Shown: positions 1-12,835, counted from the first letter of the stretch. The stretch is 64,000 nucleotides of DNA from Calliopsis andreniformis (GCF_051401765.1 NW_027480422.1:13100001-13164000), one strand, 5' to 3'. The notes: generated from the sequence alone by a model not told the origin. Translations and numbers: made by a program.

Positions 1-778
1 TTTTATACAATGGAAAAACTGATGTATTTATGTTGTATTTTATAGTTATGGCGTTGTCTTCTAAGACCGTAGCTATTCGATGTGGTGGAGAAATGCCCTA
101 GAGTGAAGCCTAGGTTGCCCGGAAACGTAGAAATGACCATACCTTTCACACTGGTTGCAATTATTCCTGTTATACAAGGGAATAACTGTTGTATTTATAT
201 TGCAGTTTATGCATCTGGCGTTGACTTCTTAGTCCCTAACTATTCGATCTGGCGGAACAACGCACTAGAGTGAATCCTACGTTGCCCGGAACGTAGAAAT
301 GACCATCACTTTCACACTGGTTGCAATTATTCCTGTTATACGATGGAAAAACTGTTGGATCTATTTTGTACTTTATGCTTCTGGCGTTGACTTCTTAGGT
401 CCTAACTATTGGATCTGGTGGAGCAACGCCCTCTAGTGATGCCCAGGTCGCCCGGAACGTAGAAATGACCATCACTTTCACACTGGTTGCAATTATTCCT
501 GTTATACGATAGAAAAACTGTTGGATCTATTTTGTATTTTATGCTTCTGGCGTTGACTTCTTATGTCCTAACTATTGGATCCGGTGGAGCAACGACCCAT
601 GGTGAAGCCTAGGTTGCCCGGGACGTAGAAATGACCATAATTTTCATACGGATTGCAATTATTCGTTTAATACGATGGAAAAACTGTTGTATTTATATTG
701 TATGTTCTGCGTCTGGCTTTGACTTCTAAGGTCCTAGCTATTCGATCTGGTGGTGCTACGTCCAAGAGTGAAGCCTAT
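1..778 (+). repeat. Diverged satellite monomers at left edge
   Basis: This stretch holds about 4.7 monomers, cut by the window edge. They resemble each other (for example the TTGGATCTATTTTGTA-type segments near 355 and 515) but I found no long near-identical partner elsewhere in the window. Nothing non-satellite is visible. Confidence 0.85.
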
Positions 779-3600
779 GGTGCCTGGAACGCAGAAATGA
801 CCAAAACTTTCACACTGGTAGCAATTATTCGTTTTATACAATGGAAAAACTGTTGTATTTATATTGTATTTTATGCTTCTGGTGTATACGTCTTAGGCCC
901 TAGCTATTCGATCTGGAGGAACAACGCCCTAGAGTGAAGCCTAGGTTGCCCGGAACGTAGAGATGACCATCACTTTCACACTGGTTGCAATTATTCCTGT
1001 TATATGATGGAAAAACTGTTGTATCTATTTTGTATTTTATGCTTCTGGCGTTGACTTCTTAGGTCCTAACTATTGGATCTGGTGGAGCAACGCCCTAGGG
1101 TGTAGCCTGGGTTGCCCGGAACGTAGAAATGACCCTCACGTTCACATTTGTTGCAATTATTCCCGTTATGCGATGGAAAAACTGTTGTATTTTTATTGTA
1201 TTTTTTGTTTCGGGCGTTGACTTCTAAGGCCGTAGCTATTCGATGTGTTGGAGCAACGCCCTAGGGTGAAGCCTAGATTGCCCGGAACGGAGAAATGACC
1301 ATAACTTTCATACTGATTGCAATTATTCGTTTTATACGATGGAAAAGCTGTTGTATTTATATTGTATTTTAACCCTCTGGCGTTGACTTCTAAGGCCGTA
1401 GCTATTCGATCTGGTGGAGCAACGAACTAGGGTGAAGCCTAGGTTGCCCGGAACGTAGAAATGACCAATACTTTCACACTGGTTGCAATTATTCGTTATA
1501 TACGATGGAAAAACTGTTGTATTTATTTTGTATTTGGTGCTTCTGGCATTGACTTCTTAAGCCCTAACTATTGGTTGTGGTGGACCAACGCCCTAGAGTG
1601 AAGCCTACGTTGCCCGGAACGTAGTAATGACCATTTCTTTCACACTGGTTGTAATTATTCCTGGTATACGATGGAAGAACTGCTCTATTTTTATTTTATT
1701 TTATGCTCCTGGCGTTGACTTCTAAGGACCTAGCTATTCGATCTGGTGGAGCAACGCCCTAGGGTGAAGCCTAGGTTGCCCGGAACGTAGAAATGACCCT
1801 CACGTTCACATTTGTTGCAATTATTCCCATTATGCGATGGAAAAACTGTTTTATTTTTATTGTATTTTTTGTTTCGGGCGTTGACTTCTAAGTCCCTAGC
1901 TATTCGATCTGGTGGAGCAATGCCTCAGTGTTAAGTCTAGGATGCCCGGAACGTAGATATGGCCGTTACTTTCACACTGGTTGCAATTATTAATTTTATA
2001 CGATGGTAAAACTGTTGTACATATATCGTATTTTATGCTTCTGGCGTTGACTTCTTAGGCCCTAACTATTCGCTCTGGTGGAACAACGCCCTCGCGTGAT
2101 GCATAGGTCTCCCGGATCGTAGAAATGACCATTTCTTTCACACTGGTTGTAATTACTCCTGTTATACGATGGAAGAACTGCTCTATTTTTATTTTATTTT
2201 ATGCTCCTGGCGTTGACTTCTAAGGACCTAGCTATTCGATCTGGTGGAGCAACGGCCTAGGGTGAAGCCTAGGTTGCTCGGAACGTAGAAATGGCCGTTA
2301 CTTTCACACTGGTTGCAATTATTCATTTTATACGATGGAAAAACTGTTGTACATATATCGTATTTTATGCTTCTGTCGTTGACTTCTTAGGTCCTAACTA
2401 TTCGCTCTGGTGGAACAACGCCCTAGAGTGATGCCTAGGTCTCCCGGATCGTAGAAATGACCATTACTTGCACACTGGTTGCAATTATTCGTTTTATACG
2501 ATGGAAGAACTGTTGTATTTATTTTCTATTTGGTGCTCCTGGCGTTGAGTTCTTAGGCCCTAACTATTGGTTCTGGTGGACCAACGCCCTAGAGTGAAGC
2601 CTAGGTTGGCCGGAACGTAGAAATGACCATAGCATTCATACTGTTTGCAATTATTCGTTTTATACGATGGAAAAACTGTTGTATTTTTATTTCATTTTAT
2701 GCTTCTGGCGTTGACTTCTATTTCCCTAGCTATTCGATCTGGTGGAGCAACGCCCTAGAGTGAAGCCTAGGTTGCCCGGAACGGAGAAATGGCCATCACC
2801 TTCACTCTGGTTGCAATTATTCCTGTTATACGATGGAAAAACTGTTGTATTTGTATTATATTTTATGCTTCAGGCGTTGACTTCTAAGGCCGTAGCTATT
2901 CGACGTGGTGGAGCAATGCCCTAGAGTGATGCCTAGGTCTCCCGGATCGTAGAAATGACCATTACTTGCACACTGGTTGCAATTATTCGTTTTATACGAT
3001 GGAAAAACTGTTGTATTTATTTTGTATTTGGTGCTCCTGGCGTTGAGTTCTTAGGCCCTAACTATTGGATCTGGTGGACCAACGCCCTAAAGTGAAGCTT
3101 AGGTTGGCCGGAACGTAGAAATGACCATAGCATTCATACTGTTTGCAATTATTCGTTTTATACGATGGAAAAACTGTTGTATTTTTATTTTATTTTATGC
3201 TTCTGGCGTTGACTTCTAAGACCCTAGCTATTCGATCTGGTGGAGCAACGCCCTAGAGCGAAGCCTAGGTTGCCCGGAACGTAGAAATGGCCATCACCTT
3301 CACTCTGGTTGCAATTATTCCTGTTATACGATGGAAAAACTGTTGTATTTATATTATATTTTATGCTTCAGGCGTTGACTTCTAAGGCCGTAGCTATTCG
3401 ATGTGGTGGAGCAACGCCCTAGAGTGAAGCCTAGGTTGCTGGGAACGTAGAAATGGCCATAACATTCATACTGGTTGTAATTATTCCTGTTATACGATGG
3501 AAGAACTGCTCTATTTTTATTTTATTTTATGCTCCTGGCGTTGACCTCTAAGGACCTAGCTATTCGATCTGGTAGAGCAACGCCCTAGGGTGAAGCCTAG
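779..3600 (+). repeat. HOR family A, copy A0 (17 monomers, 2,822 bp)
   Basis: The segment aligns with the following unit at an offset of 2,822 bp (17 x 166). The diagnostic AACCCTCTGGCG, which replaces the usual ATGCTTCTGGCG, is found near 1371 and again near 4193. The block carries GCAACGAACTAG near 1420, as do the units near 24,310, 27,470 and 30,130, whereas the 3601 and 20,523 units have GGAACGTACTAG. Its last part (about 2754-3601) matches 28,640-29,487 at an offset of 25,886 bp. The copy is therefore closer to the shorter A-type units than to its immediate neighbour. Start and end are approximate because the boundaries lie inside monomers. Confidence 0.8.
928..945. other. Example of the monomer's conserved dyad CCTAG-8 nt-CTAGG
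   Basis: In the common form of the monomer the end reads CCTAGAGTGAAGCCTAGG, an inverted repeat with five-base arms and an eight-base spacer that joins one monomer to the next. The right arm also lies in a perfect six-base palindrome, CCTAGG. The position given is one clear case; most monomers carry it or a one-base variant (CCTAGGGTG, CCTACAGTT, CCCAAGAGTG). A role in secondary structure or protein binding is possible but not shown. Confidence 0.6.
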
Positions 3601-6600
3601 GTTGCCCGGAACGTAGAAATGACCATATATTTCCCACTGTTTGCAGTTATTCCTGTTATACGGTGGTAAAGCTGTTGTATTTATATTGTATTTGATGCTT
3701 CTGGCGTTGACTTCTAATGCCATAGCTGTTCGATGTGGTCGAGCAACGCCCTAGGGTGAAGCCTAGGTAGCCAGGAACGTAGAAATGACCATATCTTGCA
3801 CACTGGTTGCAATTATTCCTGTTATACGATGTAAAAGCTATTGTATTTATATTGTATTTTATGCTTCTGGCGTGGTCACCTAAGGCCCTAACTATTCCAT
3901 CTGGAGGAACAACGCCCTAGAGTGAAGCCTAGGTTGCCCGGAACGTAGAAATGACCTTCACTTTCACACTGGTTGCAATTATTCCTGTTATACGATGGAT
4001 AAACTGTTGTATCTATTTTGCATTTTATGCTTCTGGAGTTGACTTCTTAGGTCCTAACTATTGGATCTGGTGGAGCAACGCCCTAGGGTGAAGCCTAGAT
4101 TGCCCGGAACGTAGAAATGACCATAACTTTCATACTGATTGCAATTATTCGTTTTATACGATGGAAAAGCTGTTGTATTTATATTGCATTTTAACCCTCT
4201 GGCGTTGACTTCTAAGGCCGTAGCTATTCGATCTGGTGGAGGAACGTACTAGGGTGAAGCCTAGGTTGCCCGGAACGTAGAAATGACCAATACTTTCACA
4301 CTGGTTGCAATTATTCGTTATATACGATGGAAAAACTGTTGTATTTATCTTGTATTTGGTGCTTCTGGCATTGACTTCTTAAGCCCTAACTATTGGTTGT
4401 GATGGACCTACGCCCTAGAGTGAAGCCTAGGTTGCCCGTAACGTAGTAGTGACCATATCTTGCACACTGGTTGCAATTATGCCAGTTATACGATGGTAAA
4501 ACTGTTGTATTTTTATTGTATTTCATGCGTCTGGAGTTGTTTTCTAAGGCCCCAACTATTCGACCTGGTGGAGCAACGCCCTAGAGTGAAGTCTAGGTTT
4601 CACGGAACGTAGAAATGCCCATTTCTTTCACACTGGTTGTAATTACTCCTGTTATACGATGGAAGAACTGCTCTATTTTTATTTTATTTTATGCTCCTGG
4701 CGTTGACTTCTAAGGACCTAGCTATTCGATCTGGTGGAGCAACGGCCTAGGGTGAAGCCTATGTTGCCCGGAACGTAGAAATGACCCTCACGTTCACATT
4801 TGTTGCAATTATTCCCATTATGCGATGGAAAAACTGTTGTATTTTTATTGTATTTTTTGTTTCGGGCGTTGACTTCTAAGTCCCTAGCTATTCGATCTGG
4901 TGGAGCAATGCCTCAGTGTTAAGTCTAGGATGCCCGGAACGTAGAAATGGCCGTTACTTTCACACTGGTTGCAATTATTCATTTTATACGATGGAAAAAC
5001 TGTTGTACATATATCGTATTTTATGCTTCTGGCGTTGACTTCTTAGGTCCTAACTATTCGCTCTGGTGGAACAACGCCCTAGAGTGATGCCTAGGTCTCC
5101 CGGATCGTAGAAATGACCATTACTTGCACACTGGTTGCAATTATTCGTTTTATACGATGGAAGAACTGTTGTATTTATTTTGTATTTGGTGCTCCTGGCG
5201 TTGAGTTCTTAGGCCCTAACTATTGGATCTGGTGGACCAACGCCCTGGAGTGAAGCCTATGTTGCCCGGAACGTAGTAATGACCATATCTTTCTCACTGG
5301 TTGAAATTATGCCAGTTATACGCTGGTAAAACTGTTGTATTTTTATTGTATTTTATGCGTCTGGAGTTGTTTTCTAAGGCCCCAACTATTAGACCTGGTG
5401 GAGCAACGCATTAGAGTGAGGTCTAGGTTGCACGGAACGTTGAAATGCCCATTTCTTTCACACTGGTTGTAATTATTCCTGTTATACGATGGAAGAACTG
5501 CTCTATTTTTATTTTATTTTATGTTTCTGGCGTTGACTTCTAAGGCCCTAGCTATTCGATCTGGTGGAGCAACGCCCTAGGGTGAAGCCTAGGTTGCCCG
5601 GAACGTAGAAATGACCATTACTTGCACACTGGTTGCAGTTATTCGTTTTATACGATGGAAAAACTGTTGTATTTATTTTGTATTTGGTGCTTCTGGCATT
5701 GACTTCTTAAGCCCTAACTATCGGTTGTGGTGGACCAACGCCCTAGAGTGAAGCCTAGGTTGCCCGGAACGTAGTAATGACCATATCTTGCACACTGGTT
5801 GCACTTATGCCAGTTATACGATGGTAAAACTGTTGTATTTTTATTGTATTTTATGCGTCTGGAGTTGTTTTCTAAGGCCCCAACTATTCGACCTGGTGGA
5901 GCAACGCCCTATAGTGAAGTCTAGGTTGCACGGAACGTAGAAATGCCCATTTCTTTCACACTGGTTGTAATTATTCCTGGTATACGATGGAAGAACTGCT
6001 CTATTTTTATTTTATTTTCTGCTCCTGGCGTTGACTTCTAAGGACCTAGCTATTCGATCTGGTGGAGCAACGGCCTAGGGTGAAGCCTAGCTTGCCCGGA
6101 ACGTAGAAATGACCCTCACGTTCACATTTGTTGCAATTATTCCCATTATGCGATGGAAAAACTGTTGTATTTTTATTGTATTTTTTGTTTCGGGCGTTGA
6201 CTTCTAAGTCCCTAGCTATTCGATCTGGTGGAGCAATGCCTCAGTGTTAAGTCTAGGATGCCCGGAACGTAGAAATGGCCGTTACTTTCACACTGGTTGC
6301 AATTATTCATTTTATACGATGGAAAAACTGTTGTACATATATCGTATTTTATGCTTCTGGCGTTGACTTCTTAGGTCCTAACTATTCTCTCTGGTGGAAC
6401 AACGCCCTAGAGTGATGCCTAGGTCTCCCGGATCGTAGAAATGACCATTACTTGCACACTGGTTGCAATTATTCGTTTTATACGATGGAAGAACTGTTGT
6501 ATTTATTTTGTATTTGGTGCTCCTGGCGTTGAGTTCTTAGGCCCTAACTATTGGATCTGGTGGACCAACGCCCTGGAGTGAAGCCTAGGTTGGCCGGAAC

Positions 6601-6754
6601 GTAGAAATGACCATAGCATTCATACTGTTTGCAATTATTCGTTTTATTCGATGGAAAAACTGTTGTATTTTTATTTTATTTTATGCTTCTGGCGTTGACT
6701 TCTAAGTCCCTAGCTATTCGATCTGGTGGAGCAACGCCCTAGAGTGAAGCCTAG
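3601..6754 (+). repeat. HOR family A, copy A1 (19 monomers, 3,154 bp)
   Basis: The unit starts at a monomer marked by ATATATTTCCCACTG. The rare string CTGGCGTGGTCACCTAAG occurs at 3867 and 7021, exactly 3,154 bp (19 x 166) apart. The block matches 20,523-23,676 at a constant offset of 16,922 bp with few visible differences. It holds two related eight-monomer halves: GCAATGCCTCAGTGTTAAG occurs at 4905 and 6233, 1,328 bp apart. No gene is present; frames are closed by stops in each monomer. Confidence 0.9.
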
Positions 6755-7040
6755 GTTGCCCGGAACGTAGAGATGGCCATCACCTTCACTCTGGTTGCAA
6801 TTATTCCTGTTATACGATGGAAAAACTGTTGTATTTATATTGTATTTAATGCTTCTGGCGTTGACTTCTAATGCCATAGCTATTCGATGTGGTCGAGCAA
6901 CGCCCTACAGTGAAGCCTAGGTAGCCAGGAACGTAGAAATGACCATATCTTGCACACTGGTTGCAATTATTCCTGTTATACGATGTAAAAGCTGTTGTAT
7001 TTATATTGTATTTTATGCTTCTGGCGTGGTCACCTAAGGC
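6755..7040 (+). repeat. HOR family A, truncated start of next unit
   Basis: The sequence continues the A pattern through CTGGCGTGGTCACCTAAG at 7021 and matches 23,677-23,962. After about 7040 it switches to the family C pattern (GGAGCACCGCCC) within a single monomer. This is an in-phase junction between two HOR families. Confidence 0.85.
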
Positions 7041-9225
7041 CGTAACTATTCGATCTGGTGGAGCACCGCCCTAGAGTGAAGCCTAGGTTACCCGGAACAT
7101 AGAAATGACCAGTACTTACACACTGGTTGCAGCTTTCCTGTTATACAATGGAAAAACTGTTGCATTTTTATTGTATTTTATGCTTCTGGCGTTGTATTCA
7201 AAGTCCCTAACTATTCGATCTGGTGGAGCAACGCCCTGGTGTTAAGCCAAGGTTGCCCGGAACGTGGAAATGACCATTACTTTCACACTGGTTGCAGCTA
7301 TTCCTGTTATACGATGGAAAAACAGTTGCATTTTTATTGTATTTTATGCCTCTGGCGTTGACTTCTAAGTTCCTAGCTATTCGATCTGGTGGAGCAACGC
7401 CCTGGAGTTAAGCCTAGGTTGCCCAGAACGTTGAAATTGCCATTACCTTCACACTGTTTGCGATTATTCATTTTATACGATGGTAAAACTGTTGTACTTA
7501 TGTTGTATTTTATTCTTCTGCCGTTGAATTCTAAGTCCCTAGCTATTCGATCTGGTGGAGCAACGCCCTAGAGTGAAGCCTAGGTTACCCGGAACATAGA
7601 AATGACCAGTACTTTCACACTGGTTGCAGCTTTCCTGTTATACGATGGAAAAACTGTTGCATTTTTATTGTATTTTATACTTCTGGCGTTGTATTCAAAG
7701 TCCCTAACTATTCGATCTGGTGGAACAACGCCCTGGAGTTAAGCCTAGGTTGTCCGGAAAGTAGAAATGACCATAACTTTCACACTGTTTGCAATCATTC
7801 ATTTTATGCGATGGAAAAGCTGTTGTATTTATATGGATTTTATGCTTCTGGAGTTGACTTCTGAGGCCGCAGCTATTCGATGAGATGGAGCAACGCCCAA
7901 GAGTGAAGCCTAGGCTGCCCGGAACGTAGAAATGACCATTACTTTTACACTGGTTGCAATTATTCCTTTTACACGCAGGAAAAACTGTTGTATTTTTATT
8001 GTATTTTATGTTTCTGGCGTTGTATTCAAAGTCCCTAACTATTCGATCTGGTGGAGCAACGCCCTGGAGCGAAGCCTAGGTTGCCCGGAACGTAGAAATG
8101 ACCTGTACTTTCACACTGGTTACAATTACTCCTGTTATACTATGGAAAATCTGTTGCATTTTTATTGTATTTTATGATTCTGGCGTTAAATTCTAAGTCC
8201 CTAACTATGCTATCTGGTGGAGCAACGCCCTTCAGTTAAGCCTAGGTGCCCGGAACGTTGAAATGACCATAACTTTCACACTGTTTGCAATCATTCATTT
8301 TATACGATGGAAAAGCTTTTGTATTTATATTGTATTTTATGCTTCTGGAGTTGACTTCTAAGGCCATAGCTATTCGGTGTGTTGGAGCAACGCCCAAGAG
8401 TGAAACCTAGGTTGCCAGGAACGTAGAAATGACCATTACTTTCACACTGGCTGCAATTATTCATTTTACACGATGGAAAAAATGTTGTATTTTTATTGGA
8501 TTTTATGCTTCTGGCGTTGACTTCTAAGTCCCTTGCTATTCGATCTGGTGGAGCAACGCCCTACAGTTAAGCCTAGGTTGCCCGGAACGTAGAAATGGCC
8601 ATAGCTTTCACACTGGTTGCAATTATTCCTTATATACAGGGGAAAAACTGTTGTATTTATATTGTATTCTATGCTTCTGGCGTTGACTTCTTAGGCCCTA
8701 ACTATTCGATCTGGTGGAACAACGCCCCAGAGTGAAGCCTAGGTTGCGCGGAACGTAGAAAAGACCTTTACTTTCACACTGTTTGCAAATATACATTATA
8801 TACGATGGAAAAGCTGTTGTATTTATATTGTATTTTATGCTTCGGGCGTTGACTTCTAAGGACCTAACTATTCGATCTGGTGGAGCAGCGCCCTAGAGTG
8901 AAGCCTAGGTTGCCCGGAACGTAGAAATGACCATAACTTTCACACTGGTTGCTATTATTCGTTTTATACGATGGAAAAACTGTTGTACTTATATTGTATT
9001 TTATTCTTCCGGCGTTGACTACTTAGGCCCTATCTATTCGATCTGGTGGAGCAACGACATAGAGTGAAGCCTAGGTTGCCCGGATCGTAGAAATGACCAT
9101 AACTTTCAAACTGGTTGCAATTATTCGTTTTATACGATTGAAAAGCTGTTTCATTTATTTGTAAATTATGCTTCTGGCGTTGACTTCGAAGGCCGTAGCT
9201 ATTCGATGTGGTGGAGTAACGCCCT
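7040..9225 (+). repeat. HOR family C, isolated partial copy C0 (about 13 monomers)
   Basis: From GGAGCACCGCCC onward the sequence matches 40,340-42,140 at a constant offset of 33,300 bp, 32,430-33,915 at an offset of 25,053 bp, and 46,266-48,450. Like the copy near 48,070, it passes directly from the AAATATACATTATATAC monomer (8767) to GGACCTAACTATTCG (8862), without the three extra monomers seen at 42,141-42,637. The similarity ends near 9220, where the C copies read GGAGTAACTCCC and this one reads GGAGTAACGCCC. Confidence 0.88.
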
Positions 9226-9590
9226 AGAGTGAAGCCTAGGTTGCCCGGGACGTAGACATGACCATCACCTTCACTCTGGTTGCAATTATTCATTTTATAC
9301 AATGGAAGAACTGTTGTATTTATATCGATTTTTATAGCTATGGCGTTGACTTCTAAGGCCGTAGCCATTCGATGTGGTGGAGCAATGCCCTAGAGTGAAG
9401 CCTAGGATGCCCGCAACGTAGAAATGACCATACCTTTCACACTGGTTGCAATTATTCGTTTTATACCGTGGAAATACTGTTGTATTTATATTGTATTTTA
9501 TGCGTCTGGAGTTGTTTTCTAAGGCGCTATCTATTCGACCTGGTGGACTAACGCCCTAGAGTGAAGCCTAGGTTGCCCGGAACGTAGAAA
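9225..9590 (+). repeat. Ordinary satellite monomers between C and B blocks
   Basis: About two monomers with no long near-identical partner that I could find. The third-quarter variant TATAGCTATGGCGTTG resembles the monomer at the very start of the window (TATAGTTATGGCGTTG near 40) and the monomer at about 20,286. Confidence 0.7.
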
Positions 9591-11039
9591 TGACCATCAC
9601 TTTCACACTGGTTGCAATTATTCCTGTTATACGATGGAAAAACTGTTGTATTTATATTGTATTTTATGCGTCTGGAGTTGTTTTCTAAGGCCCTAACTAT
9701 TCGACCTGGTGGACCAACGCCCTGGAGTGAAGCCTAGGTTGCAGGGAACGTAGAAATGCCCATCACTTTCACACTGGTTGTAATTATTCCTGTTATACGA
9801 TGGAATAGCTGTTGTATTTCTATTTTATTTTGTGCTTCTGGCGTTGACTTCTAAGGCGCTAGCTATTCGATCTGGTGGTGCAACGCTCTAGAGTGAAGCC
9901 TAGGTTGCCAGGAACGTAGAAATGACGATTACCTTCACCCTGATTGCAATTATTCCTATTATACGATGGAAAGACTGTTGTATTTTTATTGTATTTTATG
10001 CTTCTGGCGTTAAATTCTAAGTCCCTAACTATGCTATCTGGTGCAGCAACGCCCTACAGTTAAGCCTAGGTGCCCGGAACGTAGAAATGACCATAACTTT
10101 CACACTGTTTGCAATCATTCATTTTATACGATGGAAAAGCTGTTGTATTTATATTGTATTTTATGCTTCTGGAGTTGACTTCTAAGGCCGTAGCTAATCG
10201 ATGTGGTGGGGCAACGCCCTAGAGTGAAGCCTAGGTTGCCCGGAACGCAGAAATGACCATTACTTCCACACTTTTTGCGATTATTCATTTTATACAGTGG
10301 AAAAACTGTTGTATTTATATTGTATTTTATGCTTCTGACATTGACTTCTAAGGCCCTAACTATTCGATGTGGTGTAGGATCGCCCTAGGGTGAAGCCTAG
10401 GTTGCCCGGAACGTAGAAATCACCATAACTTTCATACTGGTTGCAATTATTCGTTTTATACGGTGGAAAAACTGTAGTATTTATATTGAATTTAATGCTT
10501 CTGGCGTTGACTTCTAAGGCCGTAGCAATTCGATGTGGTGGAGCAACTCTTTAGAGTGAAGCCTAGGTTGCCTGGAACGTAGAAATGACCATCACTTTCA
10601 CACTGGTTGCAATTATTCCTGTTATACGATGGAAAAACTGTTGTATTTATATTGTATTTTATGCGTCTGGAGTTGTTTTCTAAGGCCCTAACTATTCGAC
10701 CTGGTGGACCAACGCCCTGGAGTGAAGCCTAGGTTGCAGGGAACGTAGAAATGCCCATTACTTTCACACTGGTTGTAATTTTTCCTGTTATACGATGGAA
10801 AAGCTGTTGTATTTATATTGTATTTTATGCTTCTGGCGTTGACTTCTGAGGCCCTAGCTATTCTATCTGGCGGAGCAACGCCCTAGAGTGAAGCCTAGAT
10901 TGCCCGGAACATAGAAATGACCATTACCTTCACGCTTCTTGCAATTATTCCTGTTATACGATGAAAAAACTATTGTATTTTTATTGTATTTTATGCTTCA
11001 GGCGTTGACTTCTAAGGCCGTAGCTATACGATGTGGTGG

Positions 11040-11200
11040 AGCAACGCCCTAGAGTGAAGCCTAGGTTGCTCGGAACGTGGAAATGGCCATTACTTTCACA
11101 CTGGTTGCAATTATTCGCTTTGTAAGATGGAAAAAGTGTTGGATTTTTATTGTATTTTATGCTTCAGCATTTGACTTCTAATGCCCTAGCTATTCGACCT
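11040..11200 (+). repeat. Chimeric monomer marking loss of one 166-bp unit
   Basis: The monomer passes from TTTGTAAGATGGAAAAAG directly to GTTGGATTTTTATTG near 11,130. In the related places (57,315-57,500 and 14,270-14,470) one full monomer containing GTACATTTATCGTATTTTAT lies between these two halves. The first half comes from one monomer and the second from the next, so a single unit has been removed by in-phase exchange. This explains the 166-bp step in offset between B1 and B2. Confidence 0.85.
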
Positions 11201-12329
11201 GGAGGAGCAACGCCCTCGAGTGAAGCCTAGGTTGCCCGGATCGTAGAAGAGACCATTACTATCACACTGGTTGCAATAATTCATTTCATAGAACGGAAAA
11301 ACTGTTGTTATTTTAGTTCATTTTATGGTTCTGGCGTTGACTTCTAATGCCATAGCTATTAGATCAGGAGGAGCAACGCCCTCGAGTGAAGCCTGGGTTG
11401 CCCAGAACGTCGAAATGACCATTACTTTCACACTGTTTGCAATTATTCATTTCATTGAATGGAAAAACTGTTGTATTTATATTGTATTTTATGCTTCTGG
11501 CGTTGATTTCATAGGCCCAAACTATTCGATCTGGTGGACCAACGCCCTAGAGTGAAGCCGAGGGTGCACGGAACGCAGAAGTGACCATACCTTTCACACT
11601 GGTTGCAATTATTCGTTTTATACAATGGAAGAACTGTTCGATTTGTTTTGTATTTTATGCTTCGGGCGTTGACTTCTAAGGACCTAACTATTCGATCTGG
11701 TGGAGCAGCGCCCTAGAGTGAAGCCTAGGTTGCCCGGAACGTAGAAATGACCATAACTTTCACACTGGTTGCTATTATTCGTTTTATACGATGGAAAAAC
11801 TGTTGTACTTATATTGTATTTTATTCTTCTGGCGTTGACTACATAGGCCCTATGTATTCGATCTGGTGGAGCAACGACCTAGAGTGAAGCCTAGGTTGCC
11901 CGGATCGTAGAAATGACCATGACTTACAAACTGGTTGCAATTATTCGTTTTATACGATTGAAAAGCTGTTTTATTTATATTGTAAATCATGCTTCTGGCG
12001 TAGACTTCGAAGGCCGTAGCTATTCGATGTGGTGGAATAACGCCCTAGAGTGAAGCCTAGGTTGCCCGGAACGTAGAAATGACCATAACTTTCACACTGG
12101 TTGCTATTATTCGTTTTATACGATGGAGATACTGTTGTACTTATATTGTATTTTATTTCTCTGGCGTTGTATTCTAAATCCCTAGCTATTCGATCTGGTG
12201 GATCAACGCCCTAGAGTGAAGCCTAGGTTGCCCGAAACGTAGAAATGACAATTACTTTCACACTGGTTGCAATTATTCTTGCTATACGATGGAAAAGCTG
12301 TTGTATTTTTATTGTATTTTATGCTTCTG

Positions 12330-12835
12330 GCGTTGTCTTCTAAGGTCCTATCTATTCGATCTTGTGGGGCAACGTCCAAAAGTGAAGCCTAGGTAGCCCG
12401 GAACGTAGAAATGACCATTACCTTCACACTGGTTGCAATTATTCCTATTATACGATGGAAAGACTGTTGTATTTTTATTGTATTTTATGCTTCTGGCGTT
12501 GTCTTCTAAGGTCCTATCTATTCGATCTTGTGGGGCAACATCCAAAAGTGAAGCCTAGGTGGCCCGGAACGTAGAAATGACCATTACCTTCACACTGGTT
12601 GCAATTATTCCTATTATACGATGGAAAGACTGTTGTATTTTTATTGTATTTTATGCTTCTGGCGTTGTCTTCTAAGGTCCTATCTATTCGATCTTGTGGG
12701 GCAACGTCCAAAAGTGAAGCATAGGTTGCCCGGAACGTAGAAATGACCATTACCTTCACACTGGTTGCAATTATTCCTATTATACGATGGAAAGACTGTT
12801 GTATTTTTATTGTATTTTATGCTTCTGGCGTTGAC
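12330..12835 (+). repeat. Local run of three near-identical monomers
   Basis: GTCCTATCTATTCGATCTTG followed by GGGGCAACGTCCAAAAG recurs three times at 166-bp spacing, near 12,345, 12,511 and 12,677. The middle copy reads CAACATCC, a CpG transition. Outside this element and its three relatives (15,497, 58,706 and 63,185) I did not see this monomer type. Such a run is the simplest amplification state of the satellite, monomer by monomer, inside a higher-order unit. Confidence 0.92.

Noticed and set aside
9078..9100. CENP-B-box-like match on the minus strand in CCCGGATCGTAGAAA variants
   Set aside because: Against the nine essential positions of TTCGnnnnAnnCGGG I count seven matches in this variant and six in the common monomer. 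The core TTCG half is wrong, so I do not call a CENP-B box.
11325..11555. Recurring 60-95-codon plus-strand frames with peptides like YSIWWxNALE (also at 14,644, 39,304, 54,125, 60,009 and others)
   Set aside because: All are the same stretch of monomer in one frame. Identical peptides appear in identical DNA, with no sign of codon-level conservation, no start context and no extension past three monomers.
12348..12545. Repeated 65-codon minus-strand frames beginning MDVAPQDRID (12,348 to 63,718), which could suggest a small-protein family
   Set aside because: They correspond exactly to the tandem runs of one monomer type, and overlap each other by 32 bases in different frames. Recent DNA amplification explains the similarity.
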